Positions 1-15,000 of a stretch of 64,000 nucleotides of DNA are shown one piece after another. A model generated the notes under the pieces. The model ran no database searches. It was not told the DNA's origin and saw only the letters and a program-made list of their open reading frames with translations. Source of the DNA: Anoplolepis gracilipes (taxonomy: Eukaryota; Arthropoda; Insecta; Hymenoptera; Formicidae). The position numbers and the translations under genes are program-made. The stretch's first letter is position 1. Every line of letters starts with the position of its first letter. Location: positions 6,910,001 to 6,974,000 of the forward strand of contig NC_132981.1 of assembly GCF_047496725.1 (NCBI RefSeq), in the 5' to 3' direction.

Positions 1-3000
1 AGCCGACTAGCTAAGGGAGCTATATGAGAATGCTGGGAGTCGTAAAGCTCGCGACTACTCGCACCTCGCCCGTTATAATAATTTAGTTCATGAAATTTGT
101 CCTCGTATCTGTCCAGCACTATCGTGTTGTTGTATTATTTGTAGATACAAAGACGCAATAGTGTTTCAATTATGTTCAACAAAGCGATGCAAAAAATAAA
201 AATATATAACAAAAAAATAAAAATATATAATCTAAAAGATAATCTGTAATGTAATGTTTATGGACAAACATAAGCGTGCATTTTATTGAATTCTCTGTCG
301 CGTAAATTCGGTGGAGAGTTCAACTCCAGCTTCGAAGAAACCCTGGCGCGGTGAAAAAAATCTTTCAAATAAGTAGCAGTAAAAAAAGTCGGACGGCTGC
401 CACATAGAATCACGCGAGAGACATCGCCGAGGAAGAATTTAGATATAAAATCAGCGAGAAGAGAACGGGCGAGCGTGATGGTGAGACGCCGACCGTGGGG
501 TGTACAAAAAAAATGTATTATTACAGCGTAGCACGAAATATGCCGATTTGATTTATCAAACGGGAAATCCTATCATCTCCATACTACAGGACTTTTCACT
601 TCGAGCCTTTGATTAAAATGCGAGCTTAATCATCGCACTCTGCCGCCACCTGGGGACTTCGCTTGTCGCCTGCTACCTCTCCGCGTCTTTCATCTTGTGG
701 TATATAGAACCTCTTTTCTTTTTCTACCACGCGTCTCAACGAAAGCTGGAAAACCAGAAGGATAATGCATGACGTGGTCTTTTGTTGCTCCGCGATGACA
801 GAGAGGCGATATGATGAGGAAAAATAAGCAGAGAAAGAAAGTTTTCCTGGCTTCTCCTGTTTTAAGATATTAAAATGTGTCATCAGCTGATGCCTTCGTT
901 ACTGCATTGTGATGGATCCTGTTCGCTGTCTCCTTCTTACAACGTGTTTCTGCGTTCTCACTCCTGCTCCTGTATATACTTCTACTTTAATTACGAAAAT
1001 GCTACTCGGTTTTGATAGCAGTGAATATTGTCTCGCGTATTCTCACAGACTGTCATTTTAATATCTTTGACACACAAATGTAATTAATATATTTTATTGT
1101 ATTATATATATATATATTAATTTATTAAATATCAGAATTAAAAGCCTCAGTCAGCTTAGTTGTTCCTTAATCATTTTTCATACATATCCATTTTATAATT
1201 TATATAATTTTTTTTCGTTAAATATAAATATTTGTTTGTTACAAAATATAAAATCTATTATTATTATTATCATATCTTGGATTTATTTAATATATCTATT
1301 GATATGATACACAAAATTGGTAAAAGTCAGAGCATGCAGGAGGATAGAAACACAAGTCTTATGATTGCTATGTAGAAGAAGGGGTGACGATTGACAATCG
1401 TCAGCTTTCCAATTTTCGATAAATCATCTCGAGACGACTGCGCAAGGCATCAATAGATCCGCGACGATATCAGAGGTGTAAGGTGTCGGCAAGAATGTAG
1501 GATGAGTAGGGGGTAGGGGGAAGTTGGTGGCGAAGATAGAGGGTGGAAGACGAAGAGAAGGGAAGGGGTGGTTCTCGGGGCTTCGTGAGAGGGTGGGTAG
1601 GCGAAGTAGTAAGGGAAGGGGATGGGAAGGGGGTGCAATTTCCGCGGCTCGTGATTGGGGCAGCCTCCTCGGGGAGCAAAAACTCCATCTACAAATGAAC
1701 AGCCGTGACAAGAGCCATAATTTCTCGGGGCTGAGCCGCAGCTACCGTGGCTTTTGCCAGCCGCAACCTTCCTTTTCGTTTCTGACATGATCTTATATAC
1801 AGAAATAGCACATATGGTCATGTCGAAGTACTCAAGAATTCAGAGCCTAAAGAATCGCTTGTTATCAAAATATAAGTTATCCTTTTCAGCGTATTTGTGA
1901 ATTTGCAACGTACGTTTCTTATAAAATATCATTAAATAAAGTATAACAGATACTGTATTATTTTACAGAAAGAGAATATCTTTAATATTAATATTAATGT
2001 AAAAGCTGTCAAGAAACGTTAGATTAAATTTTTCTATATAAAAATAATTTTAGAATCTAAAAAAATCTTATAAAAGAGAGAAACGTGGATTTAAATTGTT
2101 CGATTATATTTTAGATATATTTATCCCTCAATGGACAACTTTGCGTATCCATGTCGAGGGTTATTTCAATTCGCAACAGTCGGACTCGATCGAGAATTAT
2201 TGATATCGTGACACGTCAGACTAGATAGAAACGACTTTCTGAAAAGTTTCTTTCGACGATACCTCTCGTGTCGATCTTGGCATCAAGCTTCACTTATATT
2301 TCAGAAGTATTCCGAGCTATCCTCTCGCTCGATTTAAAAACTGTACGATATTATATGTACCGACCTCGGCACCACAGTTTCGTCGAGCGACTGGCCTCGG
2401 TCGATCTATCAGTGGCAATTCCAGGCTGCAACCGTGAACACGGTTATTCGTGCGAGGGGGAGGGGAAGGACGAGACGCCATTTTCCGGTGAATTTCTCGG
2501 CTGGTAATCCTGCCACGTCTGTGGAAGCGAGCCCGACCCTCCGATCCTAACCGGATCACGCCTCGAGGATGATGTATGATTGTGCCCACGAAAAAATTAA
2601 ACGTACATTTGATAAATAGAGTTGGCAGCAGTGACTGCGCCCGCGGAAGGGCGAGGGGAAGGAAGTGAAAAGGTCGGTTAGCTACAACCGTGCGCCGTCA
2701 GCTATATAGCGTTAACTCGACCTACCGCGCCTTTCGGTTTTCCTCCGAAATTCAGCGTCCCGCGGGACGGCCCGCATTCGGTGGTTCCGCGCTGGAGATC
2801 GCGTTCGTTCGATCACACTTTCCGTAAATCATTAAAGTCTTTTAGCACGTTCAGCTCCGCTGAGGAGACCGTGTCATTGCGTTTTTCCGATCAAAGCAGC
2901 GCAAAAGGGACGTTTATGCAGAAATTTATATATGACCTAGCAAGCTTCATTCAATGAAATATTTATAATAGAAGAAGTATTGTATTGTTATAATATCTGA

Positions 3001-6000
3001 ACATATAATTTTTATATATTGTGCTGAAATTATTATCATATTTAAAATGATCTTTATTTGTAACATTGTGAAAATAAAAATGAAATTTAAGATATTTATT
3101 GTGAGAATATATAATATATGACATAATAATTTTTAACACTTCTTTTTTAAATAACTTGGTTATTTTTTACCAAATCACAAAGTGACAATCTATAGCAAAA
3201 CGATTCGAAGCTGATGCGAACTCTTCTGAGAGGGTAGACCAGTTTCCAAAGTCCAAGTTTGGCCCCGAAGGAACTGACCTCTATTACGCGGGGTTAACCG
3301 CTTGGCATTCTCACTTCCTGCAAGACTTTGATTGGTCTCCGAATCCTATTAGTCCTATATACCAAACCTTTATGATATTTTGCTACAATCAAACAATTGG
3401 ATTATTCAAAAATGTTGATTAATATTTTACAGGGCAAGATAATCGAATTAGCTTTTATTTATTTTGCAATGTTATGTAATATAAAAGAAAAAAAAATCTA
3501 TTTTATGTAAATTATTCTTCCAAGACGAAATCTTCTTCGAAACAAATGTCACTGTTCTATAAGAGAAACTGTCGTATTCGTATGCGTTATTTGTAGAATA
3601 TTCGTCGCTATTCGAGATATTTTTCATCGTGTACCGATTTTCACGCTTACCCGATTTCGAGGTAGGAAAGCGTATAGATCAGATCCATGTAGAGTACCAT
3701 CTTCTTCGTGCATTCCACGTTTCAAAGCGTATGCAGATGGATAGATGGAAACCTGTGACGTCTTACCGTTCCCGCCTTACCGTGGAGAGTCTCCGGAGAC
3801 GCTGTGCGTCGCGACCCTAAATAATACACGAGCATATTTTTCTATCGCATATACGACGTCGTTGGCACCGCTGAAAATACACGATTGTCAGCGTCCCAAT
3901 TTATTTTCAAGTTTTAGAAGACAAAAAACGTCTTATAAGTTTGAATTATTATGAGAAACGAAAGTTCAATGGAAAAATGTTGTACAAATCTTTCAAAATT
4001 ATGCTAGAATTTACGAAAACATGTTATCTAAATATTAAATTCTATAAATATTTAATTTTATGTGATTATAATTATTTAAGATTTAAATTATCTTTCATAC
4101 AATACCGTTTACATATTGTTTAACAAAAACTATACCGTAATAGTAGTCAAAGAGAATTTGCAAGTAAATTTATATATATATATATAAATCGTATTACATA
4201 TCCTTTGATTTTGGTAATAATATTTTCAGTTTATAAGATATAAGAAATAAAAAATATGCTTCTACTAGTTTATACTATCATAAATTTTTTATCTCAAGAT
4301 ATAATTATTATATTATACACGACATATCGAGCGCAAAGTTTAGATTCAAAAGTTTCAGATAATTTTAAAAACAAACTTCATTTTACAGAGATACTATGCT
4401 GTAAGGTTAAAATAGAAGACATGGAGATTCTCGCGTTTATGAAAGAAAGCGGTGAACAGTGAGTGGCGGTTTTTGCAGACAATATTAAAACTGTATGAAG
4501 ATAAATATCGTCCTGGCTGAAAACTTGAAGAACTAAGTATTAAGTTATTAATCATGAAGATATGTCGTGGAAATACGATCGCGCACGATAAGTAAAAATC
4601 TACCAAAGTTGCTTTATATTAATTTTGTTTGAAATTTTATATAATTTTCAATTGCTCAAATCTTATTAATTAAAGTTGTGAACAAGATATAATTACGTTC
4701 TAACAATACGGATATAAGGTATCTCTTCAATAATTATATCGATAATGAGGTCTTGCCGTGTTGTGTTTTTCGTTATGCATTTCTACGTTTTCCAAAGTAA
4801 ATTGCACAAAGCTTTTTGCCTTGTAAAATTAATCCGGAAACGATTGGGGTTTGCTTAATGCGACGTTAGAAAGTCGATGGCCTTACGGATGGCCGCAGCT
4901 ACGTATTCTCATCGCGCAGGTGCAGGAGGTTGGAGCAGTGGTCCGCAATTAAGAGCGAGGTCCCTGCAAATTAAGAGTTAAGGTGCATAGGTGGCCCCGT
5001 CAGAGTGGGGGTCCAAAGGCTGGCGGATTTCACGGGGGTTGCTAGCTGTGAAGGCGGTACCGGACACGCCCCTGGTGACCGTACGCGCAACCCCTGTGCG
5101 CCTTTCCTTGCGATATTCCACCTATATACCTCTGAAAACCCTAGTACACCTCGGCTATCTCTCTATTCCCACTCACTCCCACCCTCTTCACGCTCGGTAA
5201 GACGGCCGGGCTATGCACGGGGTCGGCGCAAAGGGCGCGAACCCTCCGTGTACCGCGCGTGCACCGCGCATCTTTCAATATCTTTTTATTATTGTACCGA
5301 AAGTACGGCCGCCATTAATCCTTGTACTCCCGATGCTCTCAAATCGAAGCTGCAGTCGGGGTGAAGTAGATACGTTCTATACTTACATATAATGCATGCG
5401 TTATCAGCAATTGTATGATTTTCGAGACATTTGGTTTGGTTCTTACAGGTTTATATCTTTTTTTGATTTTTTGCGTTATGTTTATTAAGTCAAATTTCTA
5501 TTAATTTATATAAGCGTACCGTGCAAATTTGAAAACGAAAATCTTGGTTGCATTTTACCATTTCTTCAGAAATTATTAGTAACAATTGAAAATTCTCTTC
5601 AATTTTGACAATTTTTCGAAAATAAAAAACACTTTTTTTATCATTGATCTCTCATTGATGAGACGTTATTATAGATGAGATAACTTGTTAGGACTTGTGT
5701 CTTGTCACTTGGCTGGATGAAAGATTAAGTTACATGGAATTGTCAGCGATATGGATCGACCGTAGATTAACTGTCAATCTCTACTATATTTTGGAAATGA
5801 TGTCTACGTGCACGCGCGCGAGGTTTCCCAATACTTTTGGGACGAATTCGGAAGGGCACGAGCGTAGAACGGTAATTACGAGAGTCGGAAAGTCGTCAGC
5901 CTCGGTCATAACTTCGTAGGATTCCCAGGAGGGTCCGAGTGCAATTTGTCGGTAGGCTCGGTAGGCACGACAAGAGAAAAGGACCAGCCACGCGCGATTA

Positions 6001-9000
6001 TTTGGGGCGCTGGATGCAGGATGCAAACAACGACGAGGGACGTCGAATAAATGACGTGCGTCTGTTTGTGCATTCGTCTCATTCCGCCGATCGTATGTCC
6101 CCGTCTATTCCGGATTTGTTCGATGTACAAAATCGCGGCAGGGTTGTCGCGTTACGGTAAAAAGCCGTTTGTAATTAAAAGACGTGTCAATTTGTTACAC
6201 GGAGAATAGATACGAATTGTTTCGATCTATTGTCGAAATTGCACCATTTCTCGTTTTACTATTATCTTATTTCCTTCAAATATTAATACGATATAATATA
6301 TATGTTATTCACACAAATATAAATAAACACACATGCAATGCTAAGAGAAAGTTTCTATTATTTTATATGTAATTTAATATTATATAGTAAATATGTTATA
6401 TTACTTACATATTAGTGCAGTTTGTTTATTTTTCAAAATTGTGGAGCACTTTCCGGAAGAATGGGATGCCATTCGACAACTCCTGAAAATATTACATGTT
6501 AGTTGCATTCATTTCTCTATTGTGCAAATTGATAAATTGCATAATATTGCATGTGCAAAAATATTTTTCAATGCAAGACAGGTAAGTAATATTGGAAGAG
6601 GCGATGATTCTCGGTGCGAAAAATCGCAGTCGTCGCCTTCCGTACCTGTGGCCTGCACATCTCGAGAACTACGGCATCGGCCGCGCGGTTTATCAATGAT
6701 TCAAGCGCAATCTCATTCCGTATGATAATCCGCGGACCCGGAGAAATATTCATCGTGGCGGTTCGGCGGTCCTCATGAAATTCCGTGGCTCTCGCGGCTT
6801 GTCTGCGCGTCTTAGGAAGCCGTTCGGGGCCCCGTGCTACTTTGCGGGATTTTCGTATTCTCCGGCGAGACGATGCTCGTACTGCGCGCGGGACACCGTG
6901 ATACATGCAAGAACATTTTCCAGCGGCTTTTTCCGTCGGGGCGAAAAGAAATAGCGATGGACCGGCAACGGTCGGACGTTGCCGCAACCGAGGGCGAGAA
7001 AGCGGGGATTTCTAAGTAGAACTGGAGAAAAAAAAAAAAAAAGAAAAACTGAAGTTCTTCGCGAAAGTTTGGCGCTAGCGCCGAGATACGGGAGGAAAGC
7101 TGCGGGATTACCGCCGATAGGGGATGATACTTTTGTGAGTCGGACACGGGTAAATGATGGATCGTCCTGGCCGTGTCGAGGAATGTAAAACTCGCGTAAA
7201 TCTCGAGCTCTCGTGCGGCAAACTGACGCGCGACGTAGCTCACGTACTTTGCACTTCGTTCGCTTGCGAGTTTTCGCCGCTATCTATTTCGTGACAGTCA
7301 TGCTGATGAGAAGTGACTCACGTTTCTTGCTCGAGTTTTAAACGAATCGTCATACATCATATGCGCAGAAGCGATTGCATTTCATGCATCCAAGATAAAA
7401 TGTATGCTTTATTAGAGTAACAATATAAAAATGTACGCTTAAAGTAAAATTTACATTGTCACGAGATGTAAGAATTTTCGTCGTCAAATAAGTATTGTAT
7501 CGATTGTTATTGGACGTACAAAGTCTTATTCGAATCCTTTCTGTTTTGAAAAGTATCAAAATGCAAACAAAATATAGTTTACACTATAGATCACAATAAT
7601 GTGTGCTATCTGAAGAATTTCAACGTGTACCTGGTCAAAATCCTATCAACCCGATCTACTCCCTTCTGGGAACTAGAAAAGTCAAATATTTGGACGGATT
7701 GCAGAGTCATCGAAGGCCTCACGCGCGTGGCTTTCTACGTGAAAATCGGCGGTTTTCACGCGATTCACTAGAAGCTACGCAGTTCGAAGGAAAGAAACAT
7801 TGTGCGAGTTTCGTTGTATCCTCAGGGACATGCTCTCCTCTACCTCGCCAACAGCTGATTAATCGTTCTGCTTTTTCCCCGGAGACCAGGGAGACGCATC
7901 GAGCGGCTTCTTTGTCGTTGTGAATGGCGTTTCGTACTGACTATTTTTCGTTTACCGTTATAAGAAACAGACCGTCTTAACAAACACAGCATTTCTTATA
8001 ACACGCCTTCCTGTTGTGTGTTTCCATCGCGCTAGATGATTTTTGAAAAGGTACAAATTTTGTTTTGTATCCATGTCACTTATCAATTGTATTGCTTAAA
8101 CCTTCTCTTCAAACTATTTCTTCTCTCTAACTTCTCTAACATTGGAGAACAAATATTTATTTCTGTATTATTGACGTAAATTTATTATCTATCTTGAAAT
8201 GTTTAATAATGTAAAATTTTAACATTAAAGTGCAGTATTATTTAAATATACAAACAGTTACCGAAATCTAATCTAAGAAGTAAATGAGAATCGCCGGAAG
8301 AGTGAAAAGTGCCGGTTACGAAAAGGACATACGGGACAGTTTGTTAAGCGCCGAAGTCACCCCTGCAGTGCGGTACATCCGATGCAGCTTAATTTGTTTA
8401 TTTGTAGGAAGAGGAGGAGCGTGGTAGGAGATATTCATTGGGTAGGAGAGGGTGAATTGCAGCGCGATACAATGTTTTATTTAAATACGTCGCTGCGATC
8501 CAGCTCGCGCCCCATGGGTGTCCTGGACGGTAGCTGCCTACACTTAATATGGGAAGCGACAGACTCATTTTTATTTCTCAGTCCCATGGAAACCGACGTG
8601 AAGGACCTCTTTCGTTTTCCGCCCGTCGCGATTTTATGAGTTTCGTATACGTTTGCGTCATAAACCAGTATTCTGCATTTCGTAGCAGATGATATTTTGT
8701 TTCTGACATTTATGGTCAAAAAAATCGACGTATTATTATGGTGATCAATTTATTTATCTTTTATATATTAGCATTTTATCTGAACATGTACGATCATATT
8801 AAATATTAAATATAAATATTAAAAATATACAAAGTTCTTAGTAATTTTTTATTAAGCGAAAAAGAAAGTTTTCTCGTTAATATTTTTTTTTAAATAGATT
8901 TATTTATTGAGAATTAAATTTACTGAGGATTCAAATAAAGAACAATTATTTATTAAAATAAATTAATTTTTTTTTCAAATGGCAGTTAGGAAAGTTTTCA

Positions 9001-12000
9001 AGTACCTATTTTCATAAATTTTAATTAATACATAATTGTAATGAAATAATGAATCTATATGAATAAAATAAAAATGACAAAGAAAATCTTTTAAAAAATT
9101 GACGTCGCGTATTCTTAGTAATCGTCATAATTTTCGTTATATTATACCATGCACGATAAAGATTTTTTAAAAAAGCTTTATAAATTCTAAATCAATATTG
9201 AAAAAGCTCGTCGTACAGTACAATTGAGTTAATTCTGCTGCAGAGAACAGTAGACACAATTAAAAATCTCGACTCATTGTCTTCTGTTTGCTCGTGGTGC
9301 AGATTCGGCACTAGCCAATTTCCTTGCATTTTTCTCAGCAAGAGTATAAAAGAGTAACCGAGAAGTTCTGTAGTTCTTATTTATCCCCTCGCATACTTAA
9401 TAATTTTTAGTTTAATTTTGGTTATTAATGTGTGTAATAGAGGTGTGCTTTATGTGTCTGGTAATACATATCTAAGGATGTACATGTATGTATCTTTAGA
9501 TAAGGTTCTGATCACTTGACTACGAAATTACCGCATTACCGAAAGCCGAAAGCACTCGACCATCGAAGATTCTCTGTGAAGATAATTATGAATTCTCTTT
9601 CAAGATTACGTCGAAATCCCTATGGGTTATCAGAGTCAATGAAAGACGGTCTAAAGTTAAGCATGAGTCACGTTGAACGATCGTGCCAAGAACAGAAAGT
9701 TTTGTCCCTGGTGTAAGCAAACATCGGTTATAAAAATAGTTGAAATTGTACAATTTTGTATTAAAATTAATCAAGAGTTTTGACCAGCGTATTTTTGGAT
9801 AAAAATAAACAAAGTAAAATTATTTTTCTATATGTAAACATGAAATTTTAATATCTTTCGAGAAACGAACGAAGACATTAGATCGCCAAGGACGTAGGCA
9901 AATACGGTTAACGCTGTTTGTTCTGGTCTCAATGGTAGTTACATGTGTGGAGTCTGTGCACCGCGAGTGAGATCTACCTACCCTATGACCTTCCTCGGCT
10001 CAGTGCGTAGCGGTCCCTCAAGTTAAATAGTATAATGGCCAATTTAAAATGTCCCGGAGTATCTAAGATTTGTATTTGCCCATGGTCGAGATGTGTTTGA
10101 ACGACATCTCGTCTCTGAGAACTGAGAATGGAAGAACATAGTTACGACCGCGAAAAACCCCATGAGCCTCGGACAGGTGTATCTTGGACTGAAACTGTCT
10201 ACATATTAAATGCAAGAGCATAAGCATAGAAGAATGAAATATTTAATCAGATTAATCAGAATAATCAGATTATATAATATACTTGTAACAAAAAATTCTG
10301 CGGATATCAATAAAAAGAAATATTTTGTTATAAGAAAATATTTGTACAATATTAAAAGTATTAAAATATTTAATATCTATTGAAATATTTCTATATTAAA
10401 AAATATTCATATTAAATGTAAATCATAAATCATACTTTTATATGTACAACTAGCAGTGAAAAATCGACATATATAAAATACTAAAACGGCCAAAAGAATC
10501 GAAAAATATGTTTTCGGTGTTGCCTTTTGCGTCTGCCAATCCAGTATCGCAAAACTAAACGTATCACGCGCTTCTGCCGAACACGATCCCACGGGATGGA
10601 GCACCCAACACGCCTATTTTTCACGTGGTAACTGTAGGTCGGTGGAAAGGGAGCGACGCATTATTGCATTGTCCAGTTTGATAGAATCCCAAAATCCTTC
10701 AGGTTCTGCGACGCGGCCACGCGAGGTGCCTAGCAATGCGCCTTGCGGCCATTTTCCCCAGGGCACGCGGTAACCCATCAAACTTTTAGCTGGACATCCC
10801 CCACTTTGGCTACTCGGCAGTTCTTCTTCTTTTGCTGGAACGTGCCAGCAGCCGGCATCATGGCGGGGTGCGCGGGGGATCTTCTCGTGATGAATATTGC
10901 AGGGGGTGCTTATTGTTTCCACTCACAAATCATCCGCCGATGTCTCGCGGGGGGTGCGCCGCAATGTTTTATTCTCCTTCGGCCGACAGGGTCGACACTA
11001 GAAGATCCAATCTGCTTGTGTGCGCAAGAAGCAATGTCCTTTCCGACAAGACCAGCTTCTCCCAATGGCAAGACATATCGCTGCCATTACGTACTGGAAA
11101 TCTTATTTGATTGAACCAAATGGTCGTTGTAAAGGATTCTCTGGAATCGTGAATGTCGCAGCAGTACGTGATAAAATAAATCAATTACACACACGTATAG
11201 AAACAGCACACATACATAAAAATTACAATATTTTTGTTTTCCATCTAAGAAAGTTTTTGCTTTTATTTCATTTCAATATTTTAATCTGCTTCCATATATC
11301 TAAATAAGTATGTAGAAAACAAAATTTTCTGATATAATGAAATTTGTATATGATTATTTATACAAAAAAAGAATTAAGATTATAAAAGTCAAATCATATA
11401 TTAAATTCTATTATACTTTCTTCACACAACTATTTCACGATATCCAGTCCTGTGAAAGAAATGCGCGTTCCTAGGAGTATATGTTCCAGTTTTTTACGAG
11501 GGAAGCTAAATGGAGGTTGGGAAAAGAACGTGAACTCGTTTCTTTCGGTAGCTCGAACGCCACCCTCGTCCCAATTCCGTAACAATAATTTTGCAAATAG
11601 CCGACGGAAGCCGCTGCTAAATAATGAAATATTCTGTCGTCCGGGAAGATTCAATTTGTGGCATCAACGTATTGGATGAATCAAGATCTATAGAAGAAAA
11701 AAAATTTAATATAATAAACTTACTATATTTTTAAAGATATCTTTAAAGTCTGCTTTTTAAAATTTGCTTCTATTCATAAATATATTACGTACAATTTTTA
11801 ATTTTGAACGAATATTTCAACAATTTTATGATTTTTTAAACCAACAAATATTTTACTCTTACATAAATAATATATGTTATATAATAACAAACAAATGTTA
11901 TTATTATTGTATGGAAAAGTTTAAGCTGCTATTTGCTGTGTCTAAAATTCGCCACGAGTCCATGTCATATTTTAAGCGAAACTGACGGTTGTAGTATAAA

Positions 12001-15000
12001 ATATTCAAATACAATATTCAAATGTCGACCGCAAACCGCAAACTTGATTTTCGACACATATAAATCAACGTCAGTACGTTTTCTTTAGATGCTGATTCTT
12101 GGATATGGACAGAAACCGTATTAGGATTGGCAAGAACTGAGATATATATAAAATTCACCATCTATAAGCAGAGTCCATACACATATTAATGTACACTTAA
12201 TAAATCTAAATATAAGATATAAATTGGTCATTAAGAATTGCAAATTGTTAAAAAAAAACACTATATATGTATTAATAAACAAATAAATCAATAAAAGAGG
12301 GAAATGTTTTGTTTACATAATATATTAAAGAGATTTATATTACATTTAAATACATTATTATATATATTGTTACAACAAAATTGTTATATATATTAGATAG
12401 AAATAAAATTTAGATTATTAACTTGCTTTTCTTCTTGTTACTTAGATTTTTAATGTAAATATATTGCATGAGATATAAAATAAATTATCGAAGAAGTAAA
12501 AGAAAGCAATCAAAATAAAAAAAAAAAAAGATCAGCATTATATTTTAAACAATGCATATCAATTGCATTGTATTTTACAGGCTCTCGATCATTTCCAGGT
12601 AGGGCGAAAAGTTGCGGATTTCTGCATGTCGAAAAGGGGACAGCTCACCAGAACGTGTTTACTCCCAGCGAAACTAATTGCGCGTGCACGATTTTATTAA
12701 ATTTGTCCACAACGTTACCTCGTTTGCATTCGTTAATGAGTTTTCGGTCTGGCGGTCCGGACCAGGGACGTAACGAGGTTTGGACGGATAGAAGGGGGCG
12801 GGGTGTACTCGAGCAAGCGGGATGAGGTCGGGCGGAGTGTGTCGGTTCGGTTTTTGCCCCGAATTTGCATACTTTTCGCGGTGGTTTAATTTCTACGGGC
12901 CGCAAAATCGGACCCCCTCGTTTTTACCTTTACACCATGAACCGCCGTCGGGCTGACCAGGCGTATACTCCGATACAGTATAAGTACACGGAGGATGTGT
13001 GATAGGCCATCGTAGATCACTCTGCGGTCTGGCATCTCAAGGGTCGCATTATCCCCGCCTCAGCCCCTTTTCGTGGGAGCAACCCTTTTTGGTGTCGGTC
13101 CTTCTTCTACAAATTACACTCGACCTTCTATTGCATCGACCGCGAAAGAGTTTAATCGACCCCGCGGAAAAAAAGATGGGCAACTAAGCGTTCTTCGTTT
13201 GAAGGAGGAAGTTTTTCCCTCTTTCGCATGTTTGAAAAAATACGGTTACGTGCAATTTGTCGATAGCGTTCTCTCAACTTTATTCGATCAAATGCATTAG
13301 CTTATCACACGATATTTCGCGTATCAACGCGTCAAAGAAATATGCTATATGTGGTTGTGAAATTTATGACATTTTCGAATGACTCTGTTTGAACGTATCC
13401 CCCTTAAAAGACATTAAAAACTTTCCCAAAGCATGTTTCTTATAACGTCGGTTCTACGACGACGATATGGACTCCCACGGGGGTTAAGCCACTTGGAATA
13501 TTTACGATAAATACTTACACACAAACATACTTTTGCGGCTGGCGTGTAGATAACGAGGGGTGCCGACCGATAAGAATATTATTCAAACTTGTCATATATG
13601 TAATCGAGCGTTGTGATGTGACAAGCTAAAAGCATTAAAAAGCAAATTAAAACTTATTGTTGTTTTGTTTCAGTTATAAGTAATGTATAATTGAAAATAT
13701 ATAAAGATATAAAGAAAAACTAAAACTTAAGCATAACTGCATTGGATAATGCATGTTATATTTATTTTTCACATAATTTTGTTACTGATTTTTTCTTGTA
13801 AAAAAATAACATGTTAAAATAAAGTATTTCATTTTGATTATAACAAATATGTTATATGTGTCTTGGTGTAAATTCTATTAATTCTGTAATTCAATGCATA
13901 TATGACATAAGTTATTAATAAACAAGTATCCGCAAAAGAAAAGTATATCTGTAGTTTGACGAGCAGGGCTACGGAGATGTGATGATAGCTTGATGTCTGA
14001 GCAATATCACGGGGACATGGTCATCTTAATAGACTCGTCGGACGCTCGGCGCGAAGCCTGGAAACCGAAAAGCACGCACCAATGATTTTAATGAGATTCA
14101 CAAGTCGGAAAGCCGTCTGAAGTTATGACGCTCGTAGTGCTGGACTTTGTGGCGGAGCAAGTTCGCGTCATTCTACTACCCCTCGTCGTATGCAACAGGG
14201 CGGAACAAGAAATCCAATGCGTGATTCGATATTGAGATGAACGAGATGAACTTTTAATATTTTCTGTTCCCCGAGGATCATCCTGAAGATGTTGCCAAGA
14301 GAAGGGCCGTTGTATATACGAGACATTACAGGGAAGACTAAAGTCACCTAGAGTTTATGAAAAATTGAACACATTTATATTCGCCGACCGTTTTGTGAGT
14401 TTTCAACGCGCGGTTACGTATACGACGCATGATGAGAACGAAGTGGAAGAGGTTGAATTTCAGTTTCGCTTTGCCGAATGGCCCGTTGTGCCGGAGAGGG
14501 TGGATGGGAAAGCACGAAGGGGTGAGAATGAGGAGAAACTGGCGGGATTGCGTTCATGTTGGTCGTGAGTTTCGGACTTGGGAATTTCGGCCGGTGGCTC
14601 GTTCGCGGGGCACAAAGCGGTCTGACGGACTTAACGTGATTAGCAGAGATACCCCAGCAGTTTCCTATTATCCGCGGTCCAGACGCCGCCGCACAACCGG
14701 GCGATCTTCTCCTCCTTTTTCGACCCCCGTCAACCCCTTCGGCTTGATTCCATTCTACAACTAAAGTGCGCTGATTATCAATACCCTTAATTCACTTTAT
14801 AACCGTTAATCATACAAATAAACACGAAGAGAAAATTGCTTTTATAATACATGTGTGTTATTATATTTTTATATAATAATTAGTATTTTATAAAAATCTG
14901 TTTGTCAGAATTATGCTTGTAAAATATTAGAAGAGATAAAAAAGTAGAAAATTATTTCACACACTATCGGATTAATAAATTATTATAATTATTAATTTTC

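Noticed and set aside
1424..1821. Several overlapping frames on both strands
   Set aside because: Purine/pyrimidine-biased GC-rich sequence gives few stops. Products are Pro/Ser/Arg-rich and lack domains.
4991..5364. Two overlapping plus-strand frames in a GC-rich block
   Set aside because: Low stop density in GC-rich DNA, with no recognisable domain, no Kozak support and no splice context.
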